NCBI GenBank assembly: GCA_001599915.1 | Contig: BCIG01000027.1 | Span: forward strand, 248,001 to 312,000 | Source: Symbiotaphrina buchneri | Lineage: Eukaryota; Ascomycota; Symbiotaphrinales; Symbiotaphrinaceae | DNA length: 64,000 nt | Direction of reading: 5' to 3' | Shown here: positions 34,374 to 45,776 of the stretch, in pieces | Layout: the number at the start of each line of letters is the position of its first letter | Numbering within the stretch: position 1 is the stretch's first letter | Position numbers and translations under genes: made by a program | Notes under the pieces: generated by a model | Databases searched by the model: none | What the model saw: the letters and a program-made list of their open reading frames with translations, nothing else | What the model was told of the DNA's origin: nothing

Positions 34374-35713
34374 ATGTTCATAGGCTTGTGCGGTGGTTCG
34401 CCCACCCGTGCCCTCGTTCAATTCCTGTGCTGATCTAGGATCTCAAAAGGTATATGCGCGGGGAAGCATTCCGTAGCTGAATTCTTGGTAAAGAATCATG
34501 GCTTCAATCGTCTGCACCTCACTAGACCAAAACACACCAATGTCCTTAGAATGTCAGCTGCCGATACCGAGCTGGCCGTGACTGTCGACAGTAAAGAACA
34601 CCATGTGGACGATCAGCGTACATTCGAGACTGCCGAGCAGCTCCTGGATTTCGTCACAACACACTGGCAAGGCCACTGGGTGACCACGGATATATGGGAT
34701 GAAGCAGCCCTTGAAGTGCTCTTACACCGGCCTTTCTTCATACTGGTGAGCATCGATGCACCCATCAGTGTCCGATGGCATCGTTTCAAGCAAAGGTGCG
34801 TAAAGCTCAGCATTCGAACTGTGCATGGGGGCGCTTATTGTCTGCGACGGATAGATGCCAGAGGGATTCTCAACCAGCCCCTACCTTGGAAGAGTTCGTC
34901 ATTCGCAACGATGCACATCTTTACGACCCTACGCTAGGCCTTGCGCGTTTAATAGGTCGAGCACAAATGCGCCTGTTGAATTCTAGTTCGTCGTTATCAT
35001 CCCTCTACGAATCGTTGCGCACTCTTGATCTCTCGAATGAGCAGCGACTGCGTCCCAGCTGGGACGAGTATTTTATGCAGCTCGCATCCTTGGCAGCACA
35101 AAGAAGTAATTGCATGCGCAGACGTGTTGGGTGTGTTCTGGTGAGGGAGAAGAGAGTGATCAGTACGGGCTACAACGGGACACCTAGGAACCTGAAGAAT
35201 TGCGGCGAGGGCGGATGTAAGAAATTGTGACACCATCATCCATATTCTCTGACTGGGCATAGGTCCGAGGTGCAACGGTGGCCATGGAGGGGGCGCAGCA
35301 CTTTCGACTTGCCTGTGCATACACGCGGAAGAGAACGCTCTCCTAGAAGCGGGCAGGGAGAGGATAAGAGAAGGGGCCATCCTGTATTGTAATACGTGAG
35401 TCAACCCCATTGAGAGGACCAAGTCTGGGCTTACATATTATGTGAAGCTGTCCTTGTTTGACCTGCAGTATCAAGATCACCCAGGTAGGCATATCGGAAG
35501 TAGTCTATAGCCAGGGCTATTATATGGACACTGAGGTACTTTGACCACTCGAGCTTGAGATGCTTGCTAACTCCAGTAGACTGCTGCGGTCTTCAAGCAA
35601 GGAGGGGTCAAATTACGCCAATTCTCCCCAGTAAGTCCCGGACCAGTCTCGAGGACCTTTTTTTACTTACATATGGTCAGCCGATCAATGGACTGGTTGA
35701 CTTGATAGGCTAG
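34374..35713 (+). CDS. DCD1: Deoxycytidylate (dCMP) deaminase DCD1
   Basis: Zinc enzyme that deaminates dCMP to dUMP for dTMP synthesis. Seven exons: 34374-34392 (19 bp), 34450-34795, 34855-35216, 35263-35395, 35448-35535, 35580-35630 and 35681-35713, giving 343 residues. The tiny first exon supplies MFIGLCG, which completes a P-loop-like ICAGKHSVAEFL, the start of the kinase-like N-terminal part found in fungal Dcd1. The C-terminal half is the CDA fold: YFMQLASLAAQRSNC, RRVGCVLVREKRVISTGYNG, GGCPRCN, the catalytic HAEENALLEAG and the second zinc motif CPCLTCSIKI. Each junction was chosen to keep these motifs. The dCMP role is from the family; Ser/Ala-rich spacer sequence lies between the two halves. 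Confidence 0.93.
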
Positions 35714-36518
35714 GACGACAGGCGATGGACTTCTCTGGCATTCGCGGCCATGCTTCCACCAGGCCAAGACATACCTTACGAGGTCGGCTTCCAAAGCTTT
35801 GTGTGTGAAGCGGATAGAGAGTGATCCTTGTCACTGCTATAGAGGCGGATTTTCTATCCGCCTTCTCAAGATTTGGCGGTTGAGAACGATTGGATGGAAA
35901 GGCGCACGCCCTAAGGGCATGGACGGCGGCGTGCTGTAAATCTGTACACGGCCGTGCATCAAGCAAATATTGCACAGATGGCTGATTCAGGCTCGGAGAT
36001 ATCTGAGAGGTGCCAATGCTTTGTGCAGATCTACAAGGAAAGCGGCTGAAGCCTTCCAGGATTTGTAGTGATACAGATTGACATTTTCAGCTCACTATTA
36101 ACCTTGGGATAGAAAAAGTGACAAGCACGCCGTGTATTCTTCTTCTACCTTAGAATATCCGTCTCGGAGTCTTGCCTTCAATAATGAGTCTCCACGCTTC
36201 TGACCCCTGAACACTCGATTATCAATTATATTTATTGGCGGTAGGTCCCACGTACCTTACGTACAACTTGAGTAACTGTACGAATACTCTACGAAGAATG
36301 TAGCGTCTGGGCAAAAGCTCGGACCTTATAGGGGTCAAGATACCCTACCTTAGCTTAACCGCCATCACAATAACAATCTAGCGCGGGGCCATGATCTGCT
36401 TCCACGAAATTATGACTCGGAGTAACTTAATCGCCTTTATCTTTTGTTGTCACACCTCCTACATGACGTGACTGGATCATGAGCAGATCACTGTCCCCCC
36501 GATAGAACTGCCTCCAAT
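35714..36518. other. Intergenic, DCD1 to HIS7
   Basis: 805 bp, no gene supported. A TGACTCG at 36413-36419, about 105 bp before the HIS7 start, is one base from the Gcn4/CpcA site TGACTCA expected before amino-acid biosynthesis genes. GTACCTTACGTAC near 36254 belongs to the recurring palindromic motif. Confidence 0.45.
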
Positions 36519-38289
36519 ATGCCTACAGTCCATCTGCTGGACTACGTTGCCGGTAACGTGCGCTCATTGGTCAACGCGATAGAGAAAGTCGGTTACGATG
36601 TGGAATGGATCAAGGAGCCTGACGATGTTGCAAACGCAGAGGTCCGTATAGTCGACTGAGCTGATAGTCTTCGCACATATTGATGAGGCCCTTAGAGATT
36701 AATCTTACCCGGCGTTGGCCACTTTGGGTACTGTCTGTCCCAGTTCGCCGCTGGCGACTTCACCGAGCCAATATGCGCCCACATTCGGGCCGGGAAGCCA
36801 TTCATGGGGATCTGTGTGGGGTTACAGGCATTATTCGAGGGTTCAGAAGAGAACCCGGCTGTTCCAGGATTTGGCATCATTCCCGGTCGACTAACACGTT
36901 TTGATGATTCCAAGAAAAGCGTACCGCACATTGGTTGGAACTCAGCCAACACATCAGGACCTGGGGACGGCGGTAGGAAATCTATTTACGGTCTTCGCCC
37001 TACGAGCAAATACTATTATGTTCATTCATATGCCGTCCCATATCGCGAAGGCGAATTGGAATCCCAAGGCTGGTCAGTTGCCACAGCAAGGTACGGGGAC
37101 GAGGAGTTTGTGGGCGCTATCGCAAAGGAGAACATCTTGGCAACGCAATTCCATCCAGAAAAAAGTGGCGTCGCCGGGCTTCGCGTGCTCAAGGCTTTCC
37201 TTGATGGACGATTTTCAGAAGTGTTAGCGTTTACACCATCTGTGGCAGAGACGAGAGAGGGACTGACTCGCAGAGTGATTGCTTGTTTGGATGTTCGAAC
37301 GAACGACGCCGGAGATCTGGTTGTAACCAAGGGCGACCAGTATGATGTTCGAGAGAAAGATGGGGTCAAAAGCGGTGGTCAGGTCCGGAACTTAGGAAAG
37401 CCCGTTGACTTGGCGCGAAGATACTATGAGCAAGGAGCAGACGAAGTAACATTCCTGAACATCACATCATTCAGAAACTGCCCTCTTGCAGATACACCCA
37501 TGCTGGAGATTTTGAAACGGACGTCAGAAACCGTTTTTGTCCCGTTGACCATTGGTGGAGGGATCCGTGACACCGTCGACACCGATGGCACAAAGGTCTC
37601 GGCCCTAGACGTCGCGACGATGTATTTCAAGTCAGGGGCTGATAAAGTCAGCATTGGTTCCGACGCGGTCATAGCGACAGAAGAGTTCTACGCCGCTGGC
37701 ATGAAGCTCTCTGGGAAAACGGCAATAGAGACCATTTCAGCCGCATATGGAAATCAGGCGGTCGTGGTCAGTGTTGACCCAAAGCGAGTCTACGTCTCAA
37801 GTCCGAAGGAGACACAACACCATACCATCCAGACGAGATATCCAGGTCCAAAAGGGGAGGAGTACTGCTGGTATCAGTGCACCATAAAAGGTGGTCGGGA
37901 AGGAAGGGATGTCGACGTGTGCCAGCTAGTGAAAGCGGTAGAGGCCATGGGGGCTGGTGAGATTCTACTGAACTGCATAGACAAGGACGGAACCAATAGC
38001 GGATTCGATTTGGAATTGATCAACGACGTAAAGCGCTCGATAACGATACCAGTCATTGCATCAAGTGGCGCAGGGAATCCGGACCATTTCCGAGAAGTCT
38101 TCGTGGAGACACCGACAGATGCCGCCCTCGGCGCTGGAATTGTGAGTGACTCAGTGCTAGGATTCTATCACCTGGCTTCAGCTGCTGATCTTGCCCCAGT
38201 TCCATCGCAACGAGTACACAGTTCAGCAGGTGAAGGAGTACCTGCAGGAAAAGGGCCTGTTGGTCAGACGATTTGAGGCTGAGATATGA
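36519..38289 (+). CDS. HIS7: Imidazole glycerol phosphate synthase HIS7 (HisH-HisF fusion)
   Basis: Histidine pathway step 5 and link to purine synthesis: the glutaminase half frees ammonia that the synthase half uses to make imidazole glycerol phosphate and AICAR. Exons 36519-36641, 36696-38141 and 38200-38289 give 552 residues, the same length as yeast His7. The glutaminase half has LPGVGHFG, the nucleophile Cys in [12 protein letters not shown] and the HPE of ATQFHPEKS. The HisF barrel has [16 protein letters not shown], the phosphate-binding [26 protein letters not shown] and ASSGAGN. The last intron is needed: unspliced the end reads as nonsense, spliced it gives the expected [19 protein letters not shown] tail. 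A near-consensus Gcn4 site upstream is noted separately. Confidence 0.96.
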
Positions 38290-39712
38290 GCCAGCTACAT
38301 GTGTTGGAACACGGGAGCGAAGAGGGAAGGATGTGATCCTAGGGGAATATGTTGTAGGTGCCTCAGGAAGGTTACCATATGTTGATATAAGCCAGCATAA
38401 GGTACCTTAGTTTAGCGTGGAAATCCTCAGGCATAAAGTGACAACAATCCGAATTCACTCTGATAATTATGCTATCCTTATTCATCATTAATATTGTGGC
38501 CCCTTCACGGTCCTTACGAGTAGAAGCACTCACTGNNNNNNNNNNNNNNNNNNNNNNNNNNNNNNNNNNNNNNNNNNNNNNNNNNNNNNNNNNNNNNNNN
38601 NNNNNNNNNNNNNNNNNNNNNNNNNNNNNNNNNNNNNNNNNNNNNNNNNNNNNNNNNNNNNNNNNNNNNNNNNNNNNNNNNNNNNNNNNNNNNNNCCTTC
38701 ACGGTCCTTACGAGTAGAAGCACTCACTGTGACCGTGCGCCACTGAACCATTGACAAAGGTACAACTGCGAGAATGGAAGGGTCATTGCATGGCCGCTTA
38801 CTAATTAACACTCAGTCTCGCCTAACTTCCGTACCCAACGCGGCTCGGCGGCGCTCGGCGGCTCGGTGGTCACGGATACTTCAACCTTCCCACTTGTTCT
38901 CTCTTCTCTCTTCCCTACACCCCATCTACATCCATCAGTAAACCGCCCACCTCATCATTCTCATCATCCGGAGCCGTCGTTCCATCATCAGCAACACCTT
39001 CTCGCTGTCAGGAAACTTCTGCTTTCTCTTCAAAAGGTGTAGGAGTCCTGCTTCGGCTGCCGTCACTTGTGTCCGAGACCTCCGCCCTGTTGCTTTGCGA
39101 CCGGTCGCCGAGTGACATAACCTTCATCTTCTTCTGAAGCGTGACTCGCGGCCGGACCTCTTTCAGGTGGTGGATTCTCGCTGAATGGGATCTGTGTAGC
39201 TTACAGGGACAAAGATCTTGCGTCTCACACTGTTGACAGAGTTGGACTTCTGACTGGGTGGATTGCACCAGGATATCAGCCTGTCTCATAAATCAGAGTC
39301 GTCTTCTTTTCCTGCAAACTCAGTATTGCCAGCCCTCCTGTATTCAGATTTTTGTTGGCCCATCACTTTTCAGTTGGTCAGGTCTATTGAGGCCGGTTTG
39401 AATGAAAGAAAAATCATCAGTTTTCACACCCTACTAAAGAGACTGCTCTCTGAACAACCTGTCTGTAAAGGACAAAGCCTTATTGCTGTTCTCAGCTTCC
39501 ATATCTTGACCTGCAGACCGCACTGCCAAGGTGTCAGAGCACTCGGCGTCCGGTTCAGATCACCCAAGGTGACATCACCAACAACCTACAGCATCCACAG
39601 GCCTCATCGCAGGGAGGTGTACAGTCCAAAGGGATCCGACCATTTTTCGCCCTGTACCCGATCGAAGTGGCCGTCTGCGTTGGCGTGGTAATCTAACCCT
39701 TCACTCTCCAGC
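38290..39712. other. Intergenic with assembly gap, HIS7 to MPE1
   Basis: About 1.4 kb. It contains the N gap, a GC-rich run with three GCTCGGCGG-like units near 38845-38875 and a pyrimidine-rich stretch from 38880 to 38960 that looks like a 5' leader. Open frames on either strand at 39008-39690 show no recognised domain and may belong to the MPE1 leader. I do not call a gene. Confidence 0.45.
38536..38695. other. Assembly gap (160 N) between two copies of one 34-bp sequence
   Basis: Unknown bases. The 34 bases before the gap (38502-38535, starting CCTTCACGGT) are identical to the 34 after it (38696-38729). This suggests two contig ends that overlap and were not merged, or a collapsed direct repeat. 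Confidence 0.97.
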
Positions 39713-41794
39713 ATGTCTTCTTCCGTATTTTTCAAATTCAAATCCCAAAAGGAACCTTCGCGCGTCACGTTCGATGGCACCGGCATATCGGTCTTTGAAT
39801 TGAAACGATCTATTATCGAGATAAATCGCCTAGGCGACGGTTCAGACTTCGACCTGGCAGTGTACAACGAAGATACGAATGAAGGTAGGTCTATGCATTG
39901 GAAACCCTTTGTCTGGGTTACGCTCCGTGCTAATGCGCAGCATAGAGTACGATGATGATACCACAATTATCCCCCGCTCGACGTCGGTCATCGCACGTAG
40001 ATTACCTCCTGCCAAAGCTGGGAGGGGGAGTGCAGCACGATATGTCTCCGGAAAGATGCCGGTAAATGCTCGGAATTCTTCCCGCGTGGAGAACCCGGTA
40101 TCCAAACCCGCTGTTCAAGGGAAGGCCTCCTCGACATCCACTGGGTTATCGGAGATGAATGGAGCTCAAACCGAGGAGGAAAAGATTGCTGCTATGTTCA
40201 AGGCCGGAGCAGACCAATGGGAACAGCAACAGCAGGAGATGGCTCAGTATGTCGACCCCCAGCTGTACTCATGGTAAATGCAATCGCTAACTGATCTTAA
40301 CTAGCGCAACACCGGTGCATAGAAGTGGACCTTTTAAAGGCAAACCTGCAAACGTTCCAGACCATCCTCCGCCTCCCGGTTATATCTGTTATCGCTGCGG
40401 GGAGAAAGGTATTTCACCATCTTCGCTATGTCTTATCAGTAGATGCTAACGTATATGCTCCGCCAGGACATTGGATTCAAGTCTGCCCAACCAATGACGA
40501 TCCGAATTTCGATGGTCGTCCTCGTGTCAAACGTACCACTGGTATACCTCGGTCGTTTCTAAAGACTGTAGAAAGGCCAGCGGCGCTTTCTGGCGATGGA
40601 GCAACGGAGGATGTTCGTCAACCGTCTGGAGTGATGGTGAACGCTGAAGGCGAGTTTGTTGTAGCCGAACCAGATAAAGCATCATGGGAGCAGTATCAAG
40701 CCAAAACCAAGTTGTCTGCCGCTGCTCAAGCCGCAGCTGCAACGGGCAACAAAGAGCTGCAAGATCGAGGTCTTGAATGCCCGCTTGACAAGCGCATGTT
40801 TGTAGATCCCGTGAAGACGCCATGCTGTGGGACGACCTACTGCAATGACTGCATCACCAACGCTCTCATTGACAGCGACCTAATATGTCCCGAATGTCAG
40901 ACTGAAGGTGTGCTGATTGACAACCTTATTCCGGATGAAGACGCTATCGCCAAAACCAAAGCTTACATGGAGGAGAAGGAAGCTCAGAAACGTGAGAAAG
41001 AGCAGGAAAAGCCAAAAAGCCCATCAACAAGTGCTGGGCATGCCAACAGCACCGTGACACAAGAGAAATCAAAATCCGCTTCACCAACGCCGCCTTCTGC
41101 TACGCCAGTCACAGCAAGTTCTGGTCCAGCGGCTGCTGATCCAAGTTCAAAAAAGCGTTCCGCCGATGAAGAACTCGAGAACAAACATATCCCGGCCGGG
41201 CCGGCGGCGATGCAGAAGCAGAAGTCCGCCCAGCAGGAGGGTTCGAAGACGAACAGCCAACCTAGCAACACAGCTCCTCCAACGAACGGGTTACCAAACA
41301 ACATGGGCTTCAATCCGCAGGACATGTTTGGAAATATGTTCCCCGCTGGCGGCATGAACCCGATGGATTTCCAGGCTGCCAACAATTGGATGAGCATGGC
41401 TGGCGGGATGGGTCCTATGGGAGGCCCGATGGGGATGAACCCGAACATGATGATGGGGATGCCACCGGCTGGCTTCTGGGGCCCCGGATGGGGCAATCAA
41501 GGCGGGAGAGGATTTTCCCAAATGCCCAACGGGATGTACGGTGGCTTCCCGAGTGGCATGATGCCCAATGGGTTCAACAATCCAACGATGAATGGGATGG
41601 GCATGGCGGCAGGCATGGCGCAGCCGATGACCAACGGAGCGAGCATAGGCAACTTCCCGAATCAGCAGAAAACGGTGTTTGGCGAGACGCTTCCCAGCGA
41701 AGAAGACACGGCCTACTTCCGGAAGCCGGTCAATCCTCAGCGGCATCAGTCCAGGCAACGTAGGGTCAGGCCCAGTGATTACAGGGAGTTGTGA
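39713..41794 (+). CDS. MPE1: MPE1, DWNN/zinc-knuckle/RING subunit of the cleavage and polyadenylation factor
   Basis: Subunit of the nuclear cleavage and polyadenylation factor; yeast Mpe1 and human RBBP6 are its relatives. Exons 39713-39884, 39946-40246, 40305-40408 and 40467-41794 give 634 residues. The first 75 or so residues form the ubiquitin-like DWNN domain (FFKFKSQKEPSRVTFDGTGI). A CCHC knuckle, CYRCGEKGHWIQVC, spans the third intron. A U-box/RING-like module follows at about 296-336: CPLDKRMFVDPVKTPCCG, then CNDCI and CPEC. The C-terminal 250 residues are low complexity: first Lys/Glu, then Ser/Pro, then Met/Gly/Asn/Pro-rich (GGMGPMGGPMGMNPNM). The gene is one of two 3'-end-processing genes in the window (see HRP1). 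Confidence 0.94.
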
Positions 41795-42806
41795 GTGATG
41801 GCCAATGTGTTTTTTTTCTTCAGGCTTGCATGATTGGCGAAGCATAGCGTAGGAGTTTGGTTACTCGGGAACTCCGGCCAGGAGCTTCATGGTTCCCGCG
41901 GGTTCTGGGGAAACTGGGAGTTTGTTCTTCCGGGCCTGATTGATTATTGGAGTTGCAGGTGTTTACAGCGGCATCAGCTCCCTTACCTACTTAGGTAGTT
42001 GCCTCGCATCTTGAGGTACGGAATAGGTCATCGTCGGCATTCTTGATCTTTTCTTGTCCGTGCAAAGAGCAGTTGATAAAGAGAAGAGAAATGAAAACAG
42101 AAACACCTCTTTCCAAGCTCCAAGGATGATGACAACGTGCATTGTGCAAAAGTAAAGCAAGATTATCGGCGCCTATCCTCTATCATCGTGATTCGAATCG
42201 TTTGATCATAATTGTTACAGCCCCTTTGTTTTCCTGTTTACCTTACGACACCGGGGCCTACCTACTCGTATGGAGGTATCATTGTTCTTATGGCAAGGTG
42301 GAAAGGTACCTTGGCTAAGGTACCTTGTGGGAAGTACGAATAGGTCTTAGCTGACCGGTTAGTCCAGAATCTTCCTCCAGTTGTACACCGTGTACTAGTG
42401 TAGCTTTGTACGAAGTATTCGTAACTTTGAGCCATCTCCACCAATAAGATTCACGATCAGCGTCCAGTGCCCAATCCCCACCCAACCGCTAAATCCCTTC
42501 GCTCGTCCGCTCTTCTTCTCGTCCTCTTCCCTCCTCTTCACCACCCAACCTGCCTTATCACACAGTACAACACTCACAACTCAACGTTATTCGGACTCCG
42601 TACTTCCTTTGCTATCGATCCGTCATTCTCCACACTCGAACCTCATTATCCGCGGCCGTACTCATCAAGCACTCAACTTAATCGCTCCGGGATCATCCAT
42701 CCACTCCGCCTTTCGCTAATCAGGCTTATTCGGGTCATTTCCCGCGCGACTTTCACCGCTTCGATATCGAATCCTCCAAAGACCGCAGCTGTGGCATCTC
42801 TGCTCA
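41795..42806. other. Intergenic, MPE1 to antizyme
   Basis: About 1 kb with no independent gene. Near 42300-42330 there are two AAGGTACCTTG-type palindromes. From 42467 an open frame of 119 codons runs to 42826, overlapping the antizyme start by 20 bases in another frame; it is Ser/Leu/Pro-rich without a known domain and could be a long upstream frame in the leader. Confidence 0.45.
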
Positions 42807-43734
42807 ATGGCGAAACTATCCGGTAGTAGTAGTAGGATGAGTAGTAGGAATCAACAACTCGAAGCCGCTGCTCGCCCCAACATCCTCGCCAGCTGCTATG
42901 TCGTCCGATCTGACACCGGGGCCCTGAAGGGTTTCCACTACTCCACTACCGGGGCCGGGGGTAAGTCTAATCAATCAACGGCGCCTGAACGCGCCCCTTC
43001 TCCATCGTCTGATGACGCTAACGGTGTCCTATAGGGGCCCAGTGGCGTTCCTGAGGTCAGCTCGGGAATACCTTCACCCCCGCAGAGTCCCCCCCTCGCC
43101 GCCTACACCGTCGGGCAAGAGCTCTCCTATGCCGGGAAGAGCCGGGCGCGTAGAGGGGGGGCTGCGTACACCATCCGGGAAGAATGTGAGAGATTCTTCT
43201 GCGATATACTGAAGGCAGCTTTCTTTGGTTTAGAAGGAAAGCCGCTGAGGAAGGCATCGCTAGCGATGGGTGCGCATCATCACTCTCCGCCGGAAGAGTT
43301 TGACGACTCGACCGAAGGAGAAGTGCGCGATTGGATCGAGCTTTGGGATTATGTCGGGGACCTGAGGTTCAGAGGGTTCGTCGCCGGTGAGGACGACCAG
43401 AAGACGCTGTTCGTTTTCTTCGATAGATCTGTCCTGGGGAAGGACCTCAAGCAAGGGTATGTCCCTGTCTCCCATTGGAAGCAGATCTCCAATGACGTCC
43501 ACTTGTCTAACTGAGAATCCTAGGCTCATGGCGCTGATCGAGCTTGCCTCGCACCCGGCCTTGGATTGCTGCCGGCTGGTAGCATGCCTCGACCGGACCT
43601 TCCCCTCGGAAGATCTTAAAGGTCTGATGAAAGATCTGGGCTGGATCGGCTTTGAACTTACCACCTTGGAACCTTGGGGAAGCCCTAAAGATGTCGTCAG
43701 TCCGAGGTGGCTCTTTTTGAGCATGGACGTGTAG
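42807..43734 (+). CDS. OAZ1: Ornithine decarboxylase antizyme, decoded by +1 ribosomal frameshift
   Basis: Protein that binds ornithine decarboxylase, sends it to the proteasome and limits polyamine uptake. Exons 42807-42960, 43035-43456 and 43524-43734. The first frame encodes about 57 residues and ends, after the first intron, in Trp-Arg-Ser-stop (TGG CGT TCC TGA, 43043-43054). Skipping the single T at 43052 opens the second frame, which continues to 43734; the total is 786 bases, exactly 262 codons (261 residues). The second frame has the antizyme fold: WIELWDYVGDLRFRGFV, TLFVFFDRS, GLMALIELA, CCRLVACLDRT and DLGWIGFELTTLEPW, ending WLFLSMDV. The site type TGG-NNN-TCC-TGA matches the animal site TGG-TGC-TCC-TGA. 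Polyamine-stimulated shifting is known for the family and inferred here. A conventional caller would miss or split this gene. Confidence 0.9.
43043..43054 (+). promoter_or_regulatory. Programmed +1 frameshift site of antizyme
   Basis: TGG CGT TCC TGA lies 8 bases into exon 2. The first frame, entering with one base from exon 1, reads GGG GCC CAG TGG CGT TCC TGA. Shifting +1 at TCC gives TCC-(T)-GAG-GTC-AGC and stays open. The TCC-TGA pair is the classic antizyme shift site; the slow stop codon and polyamines promote the shift. The following 25 bases (GGTCAGCTCGGGAATACC and on) could form RNA structure, which I did not model. Confidence 0.88.
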
Positions 43735-44648
43735 TCTTTCGGTGCCTCGCGTCTTGCGAGACGCTACATGGCACCATTTTCGGATCCGTACATACCGCAT
43801 ATCTGTTTGTCTCTTGGTGATGGTGGTCCGCCTTGTTTTGAGTTGGTCCCTTTCTTTGACTATTGGTCTGGCAGCCTCGTCCACTGTGTATGGCGGGGGA
43901 AAACCTTCTTGTTGACGCAAGTTCTGTTGTTCGCTGGATTGGCCTGCAAATAGTCATTTGGATGGTCCTATAGGTTCATTGGACCTGGGTCGTGGGCCCA
44001 TTTGTACGTAGGGAAGAAGGTGTCCTGTATCCAGAATCGGCGCAACTGTAATAATTTCAAGTCCATCGTGCCGATGTATATTATCTAGCCTTCGGGCAGA
44101 TATGTGCGCTTCCAACAGGGCATTTGCATTAGCTCCTTCAGTCTTGTATAACCCTACACGAACCTCGCTGGGGCGAGGCTGTACTTCACGGGTGTCTTCA
44201 TAGATGCCTAGGTACCTAGACAACAGTAGCTTCGTACGAATGATGGGTTTTATTGGCTGATAATAAGACTGCTAGCCTCCGTCTTGTCGCCGTCCCGTCT
44301 CCCCGCCGGTCAGCCGACAGCCGGAAGAGAGGGAGCGAGCATCTAGATGTCCACTAGATGCCCAAAGCTCCCCAGCAAGACAACACACCACTCGGCACAA
44401 CCCTGTGATTACCAACTCTCACTCCGTCTTGCCCTCTTACTTCGTTTTCCGTTCCTATCTCACTATCACCCTGACTCCCATCCTTTCTTCTGGAACGCCT
44501 TGCGTTCACCAGATATCCTCTCTAAGTCTACTTTGTCCGAGCTTCCCGCGGTACAAAGGGCGGGGCACTTCGCCCCTGCTATTCTACAGCGAAGTCTTCT
44601 TCTCTTCACACGCGACAGGGCCCGGAAAGAGGCAAACAATCGGAGAAG
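43735..44648. other. Intergenic, antizyme to yippee-like gene
   Basis: About 900 bp. The part before 44649 is pyrimidine-rich and open in several frames (44347-45015 and others), but these lack domains and overlap the real gene. A CCTAGGTACCTAG palindrome lies near 44209. Confidence 0.45.
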
Positions 44649-45416
44649 ATGGTCTTCAACGGTCGCCAGAAATCGCCCCTGCTCTTTCCAATCTACCTTC
44701 TTCCGCCCGTTCCCTTTCGTCGCAGGAGCTCGTCTGCCCAATCCGCCAGTGAAGCGTCTACCACCTCTCCTTCATCACCCCCCACATCACCCTCATACTT
44801 GTCTTCACATACCTCTCGCATTCGTTGCTCACGATGTGCCGCCGACCTCTGCTTCACCGACCAAATCATCAGCAAGGGTTTCACTGGTCGCCATGGGCGT
44901 GCCTATCTTGTGTCCCCAGAGCCCAACACATCTGCTGCCTTGCGTTTACCGAATGTCAACACATCTTCAACTATTCCGAACACCCACACCCACAAAGCTG
45001 TGCCCCGTCAGCTAGTGACCGGTGCGCATACAGTTAGCGATGTCAGCTGTTCCTTGTGCGGCAGCGTCCTGGGCTGGAAATACATCTCCGCCGAGGAGGA
45101 GAGTCAGCGGTACAAAGTGGGCAAGTACATCCTGGAGACGAGAAGGATCAGTACCAGCTCTTGCTGGGAACGCGACGAGGAATGTGATAGCCCTCCGGTA
45201 CACGAATTACCTTCAACATACTCAAGGACTGGAGCCCTCCGATGGGCCGAAGACGCGGTTGAATTCGACAGTCAAGATGAAGATGAGTGCGAAGATCTCT
45301 TTGCTGGTATATGGAGTCCTGCGCTCGCCACCAAGCGGCGGCGTGGCCGGCGGTTCTCTCGAGGGACTGCCTCAAGTTACACCTCTCACAGGGTGAGCGG
45401 CGAGGACAGCATCTAG
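44649..45416 (+). CDS. Yippee-like zinc-binding protein
   Basis: Single exon, 255 residues. The central part is a yippee domain, a zinc fold related to Mis18 and cereblon: two CxxC pairs (CSRCAADLCF and CSLCGSVLGW), KGFTGRHGRAYLV, VTGAHTVSDVSC, and GWKYISAEEESQRYKVGKYI. The N-terminus is Arg/Ser-rich and the C-terminus adds about 90 residues of acidic then Arg-rich sequence (DSQDEDECEDLFAG, KRRRGRRFSRG), longer than animal yippee proteins but usual in fungi. Yeast Moh1 is a distant relative. The molecular role is not known. The start at 44649 gives MVFNGRQKSPLLFPIYLLP, a plausible conserved N-terminus. Confidence 0.85.
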   Translation: MVFNGRQKSPLLFPIYLLPPVPFRRRSSSAQSASEASTTSPSSPPTSPSYLSSHTSRIRCSRCAADLCFTDQIISKGFTGRHGRAYLVSPEPNTSAALRLPNVNTSSTIPNTHTHKAVPRQLVTGAHTVSDVSCSLCGSVLGWKYISAEEESQRYKVGKYILETRRISTSSCWERDEECDSPPVHELPSTYSRTGALRWAEDAVEFDSQDEDECEDLFAGIWSPALATKRRRGRRFSRGTASSYTSHRVSGEDSI

Positions 45417-45776
45417 CTTCGAGATGGGAGATATTGCTGCAGCCGATGAGATACGACGCACTATTTTACGACGGAATGGTCATCACGATGGCTGGCGATA
45501 TGGACAAATTGCATGGTGCTGGTAAGCTACATAAGGGGTTGCTTGGGTTGCTAATGATTTCGGTGCATCGGTCTTTCAATGCTGGGGATTAATTACGGTA
45601 GATGAGGCGAGTCCGATCCTCAGGCGATACCCCGTTGATGCTCAAAGATGCGACTACTCGATTTAAGCTCTGCGTTTTGAGAACATAATGACAATGCTGT
45701 TCGCCCATGGCCGTCGTTCACCGTATGCTGCGCTATGCTTACGAATTAATGCCGATGCCCGGCCCAAACTACCGGA
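45417..45776. other. Intergenic between two convergent genes
   Basis: 360 bp between the stop codons of the yippee-like gene and the unknown gene on the other strand. Nothing supported within it. Confidence 0.5.

Noticed and set aside
36413-36419. Gcn4/CpcA site before HIS7
   Set aside because: TGACTCG has one mismatch to TGACTCA; too weak alone to list as a regulatory feature, noted in the intergenic entry.
38469-38811. Open frames spanning the gap
   Set aside because: They are open only because unknown bases cannot form stops.
41291-41845. 184-codon His-rich frame on the minus strand
   Set aside because: Shadow of the Met/Gly/Asn-rich tail of MPE1.
44347-45015. 222-codon open frame overlapping the yippee-like gene
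   Set aside because: Different frame from the zinc-binding cysteines, low-complexity content, explained by pyrimidine-rich leader and the true gene's shadow.
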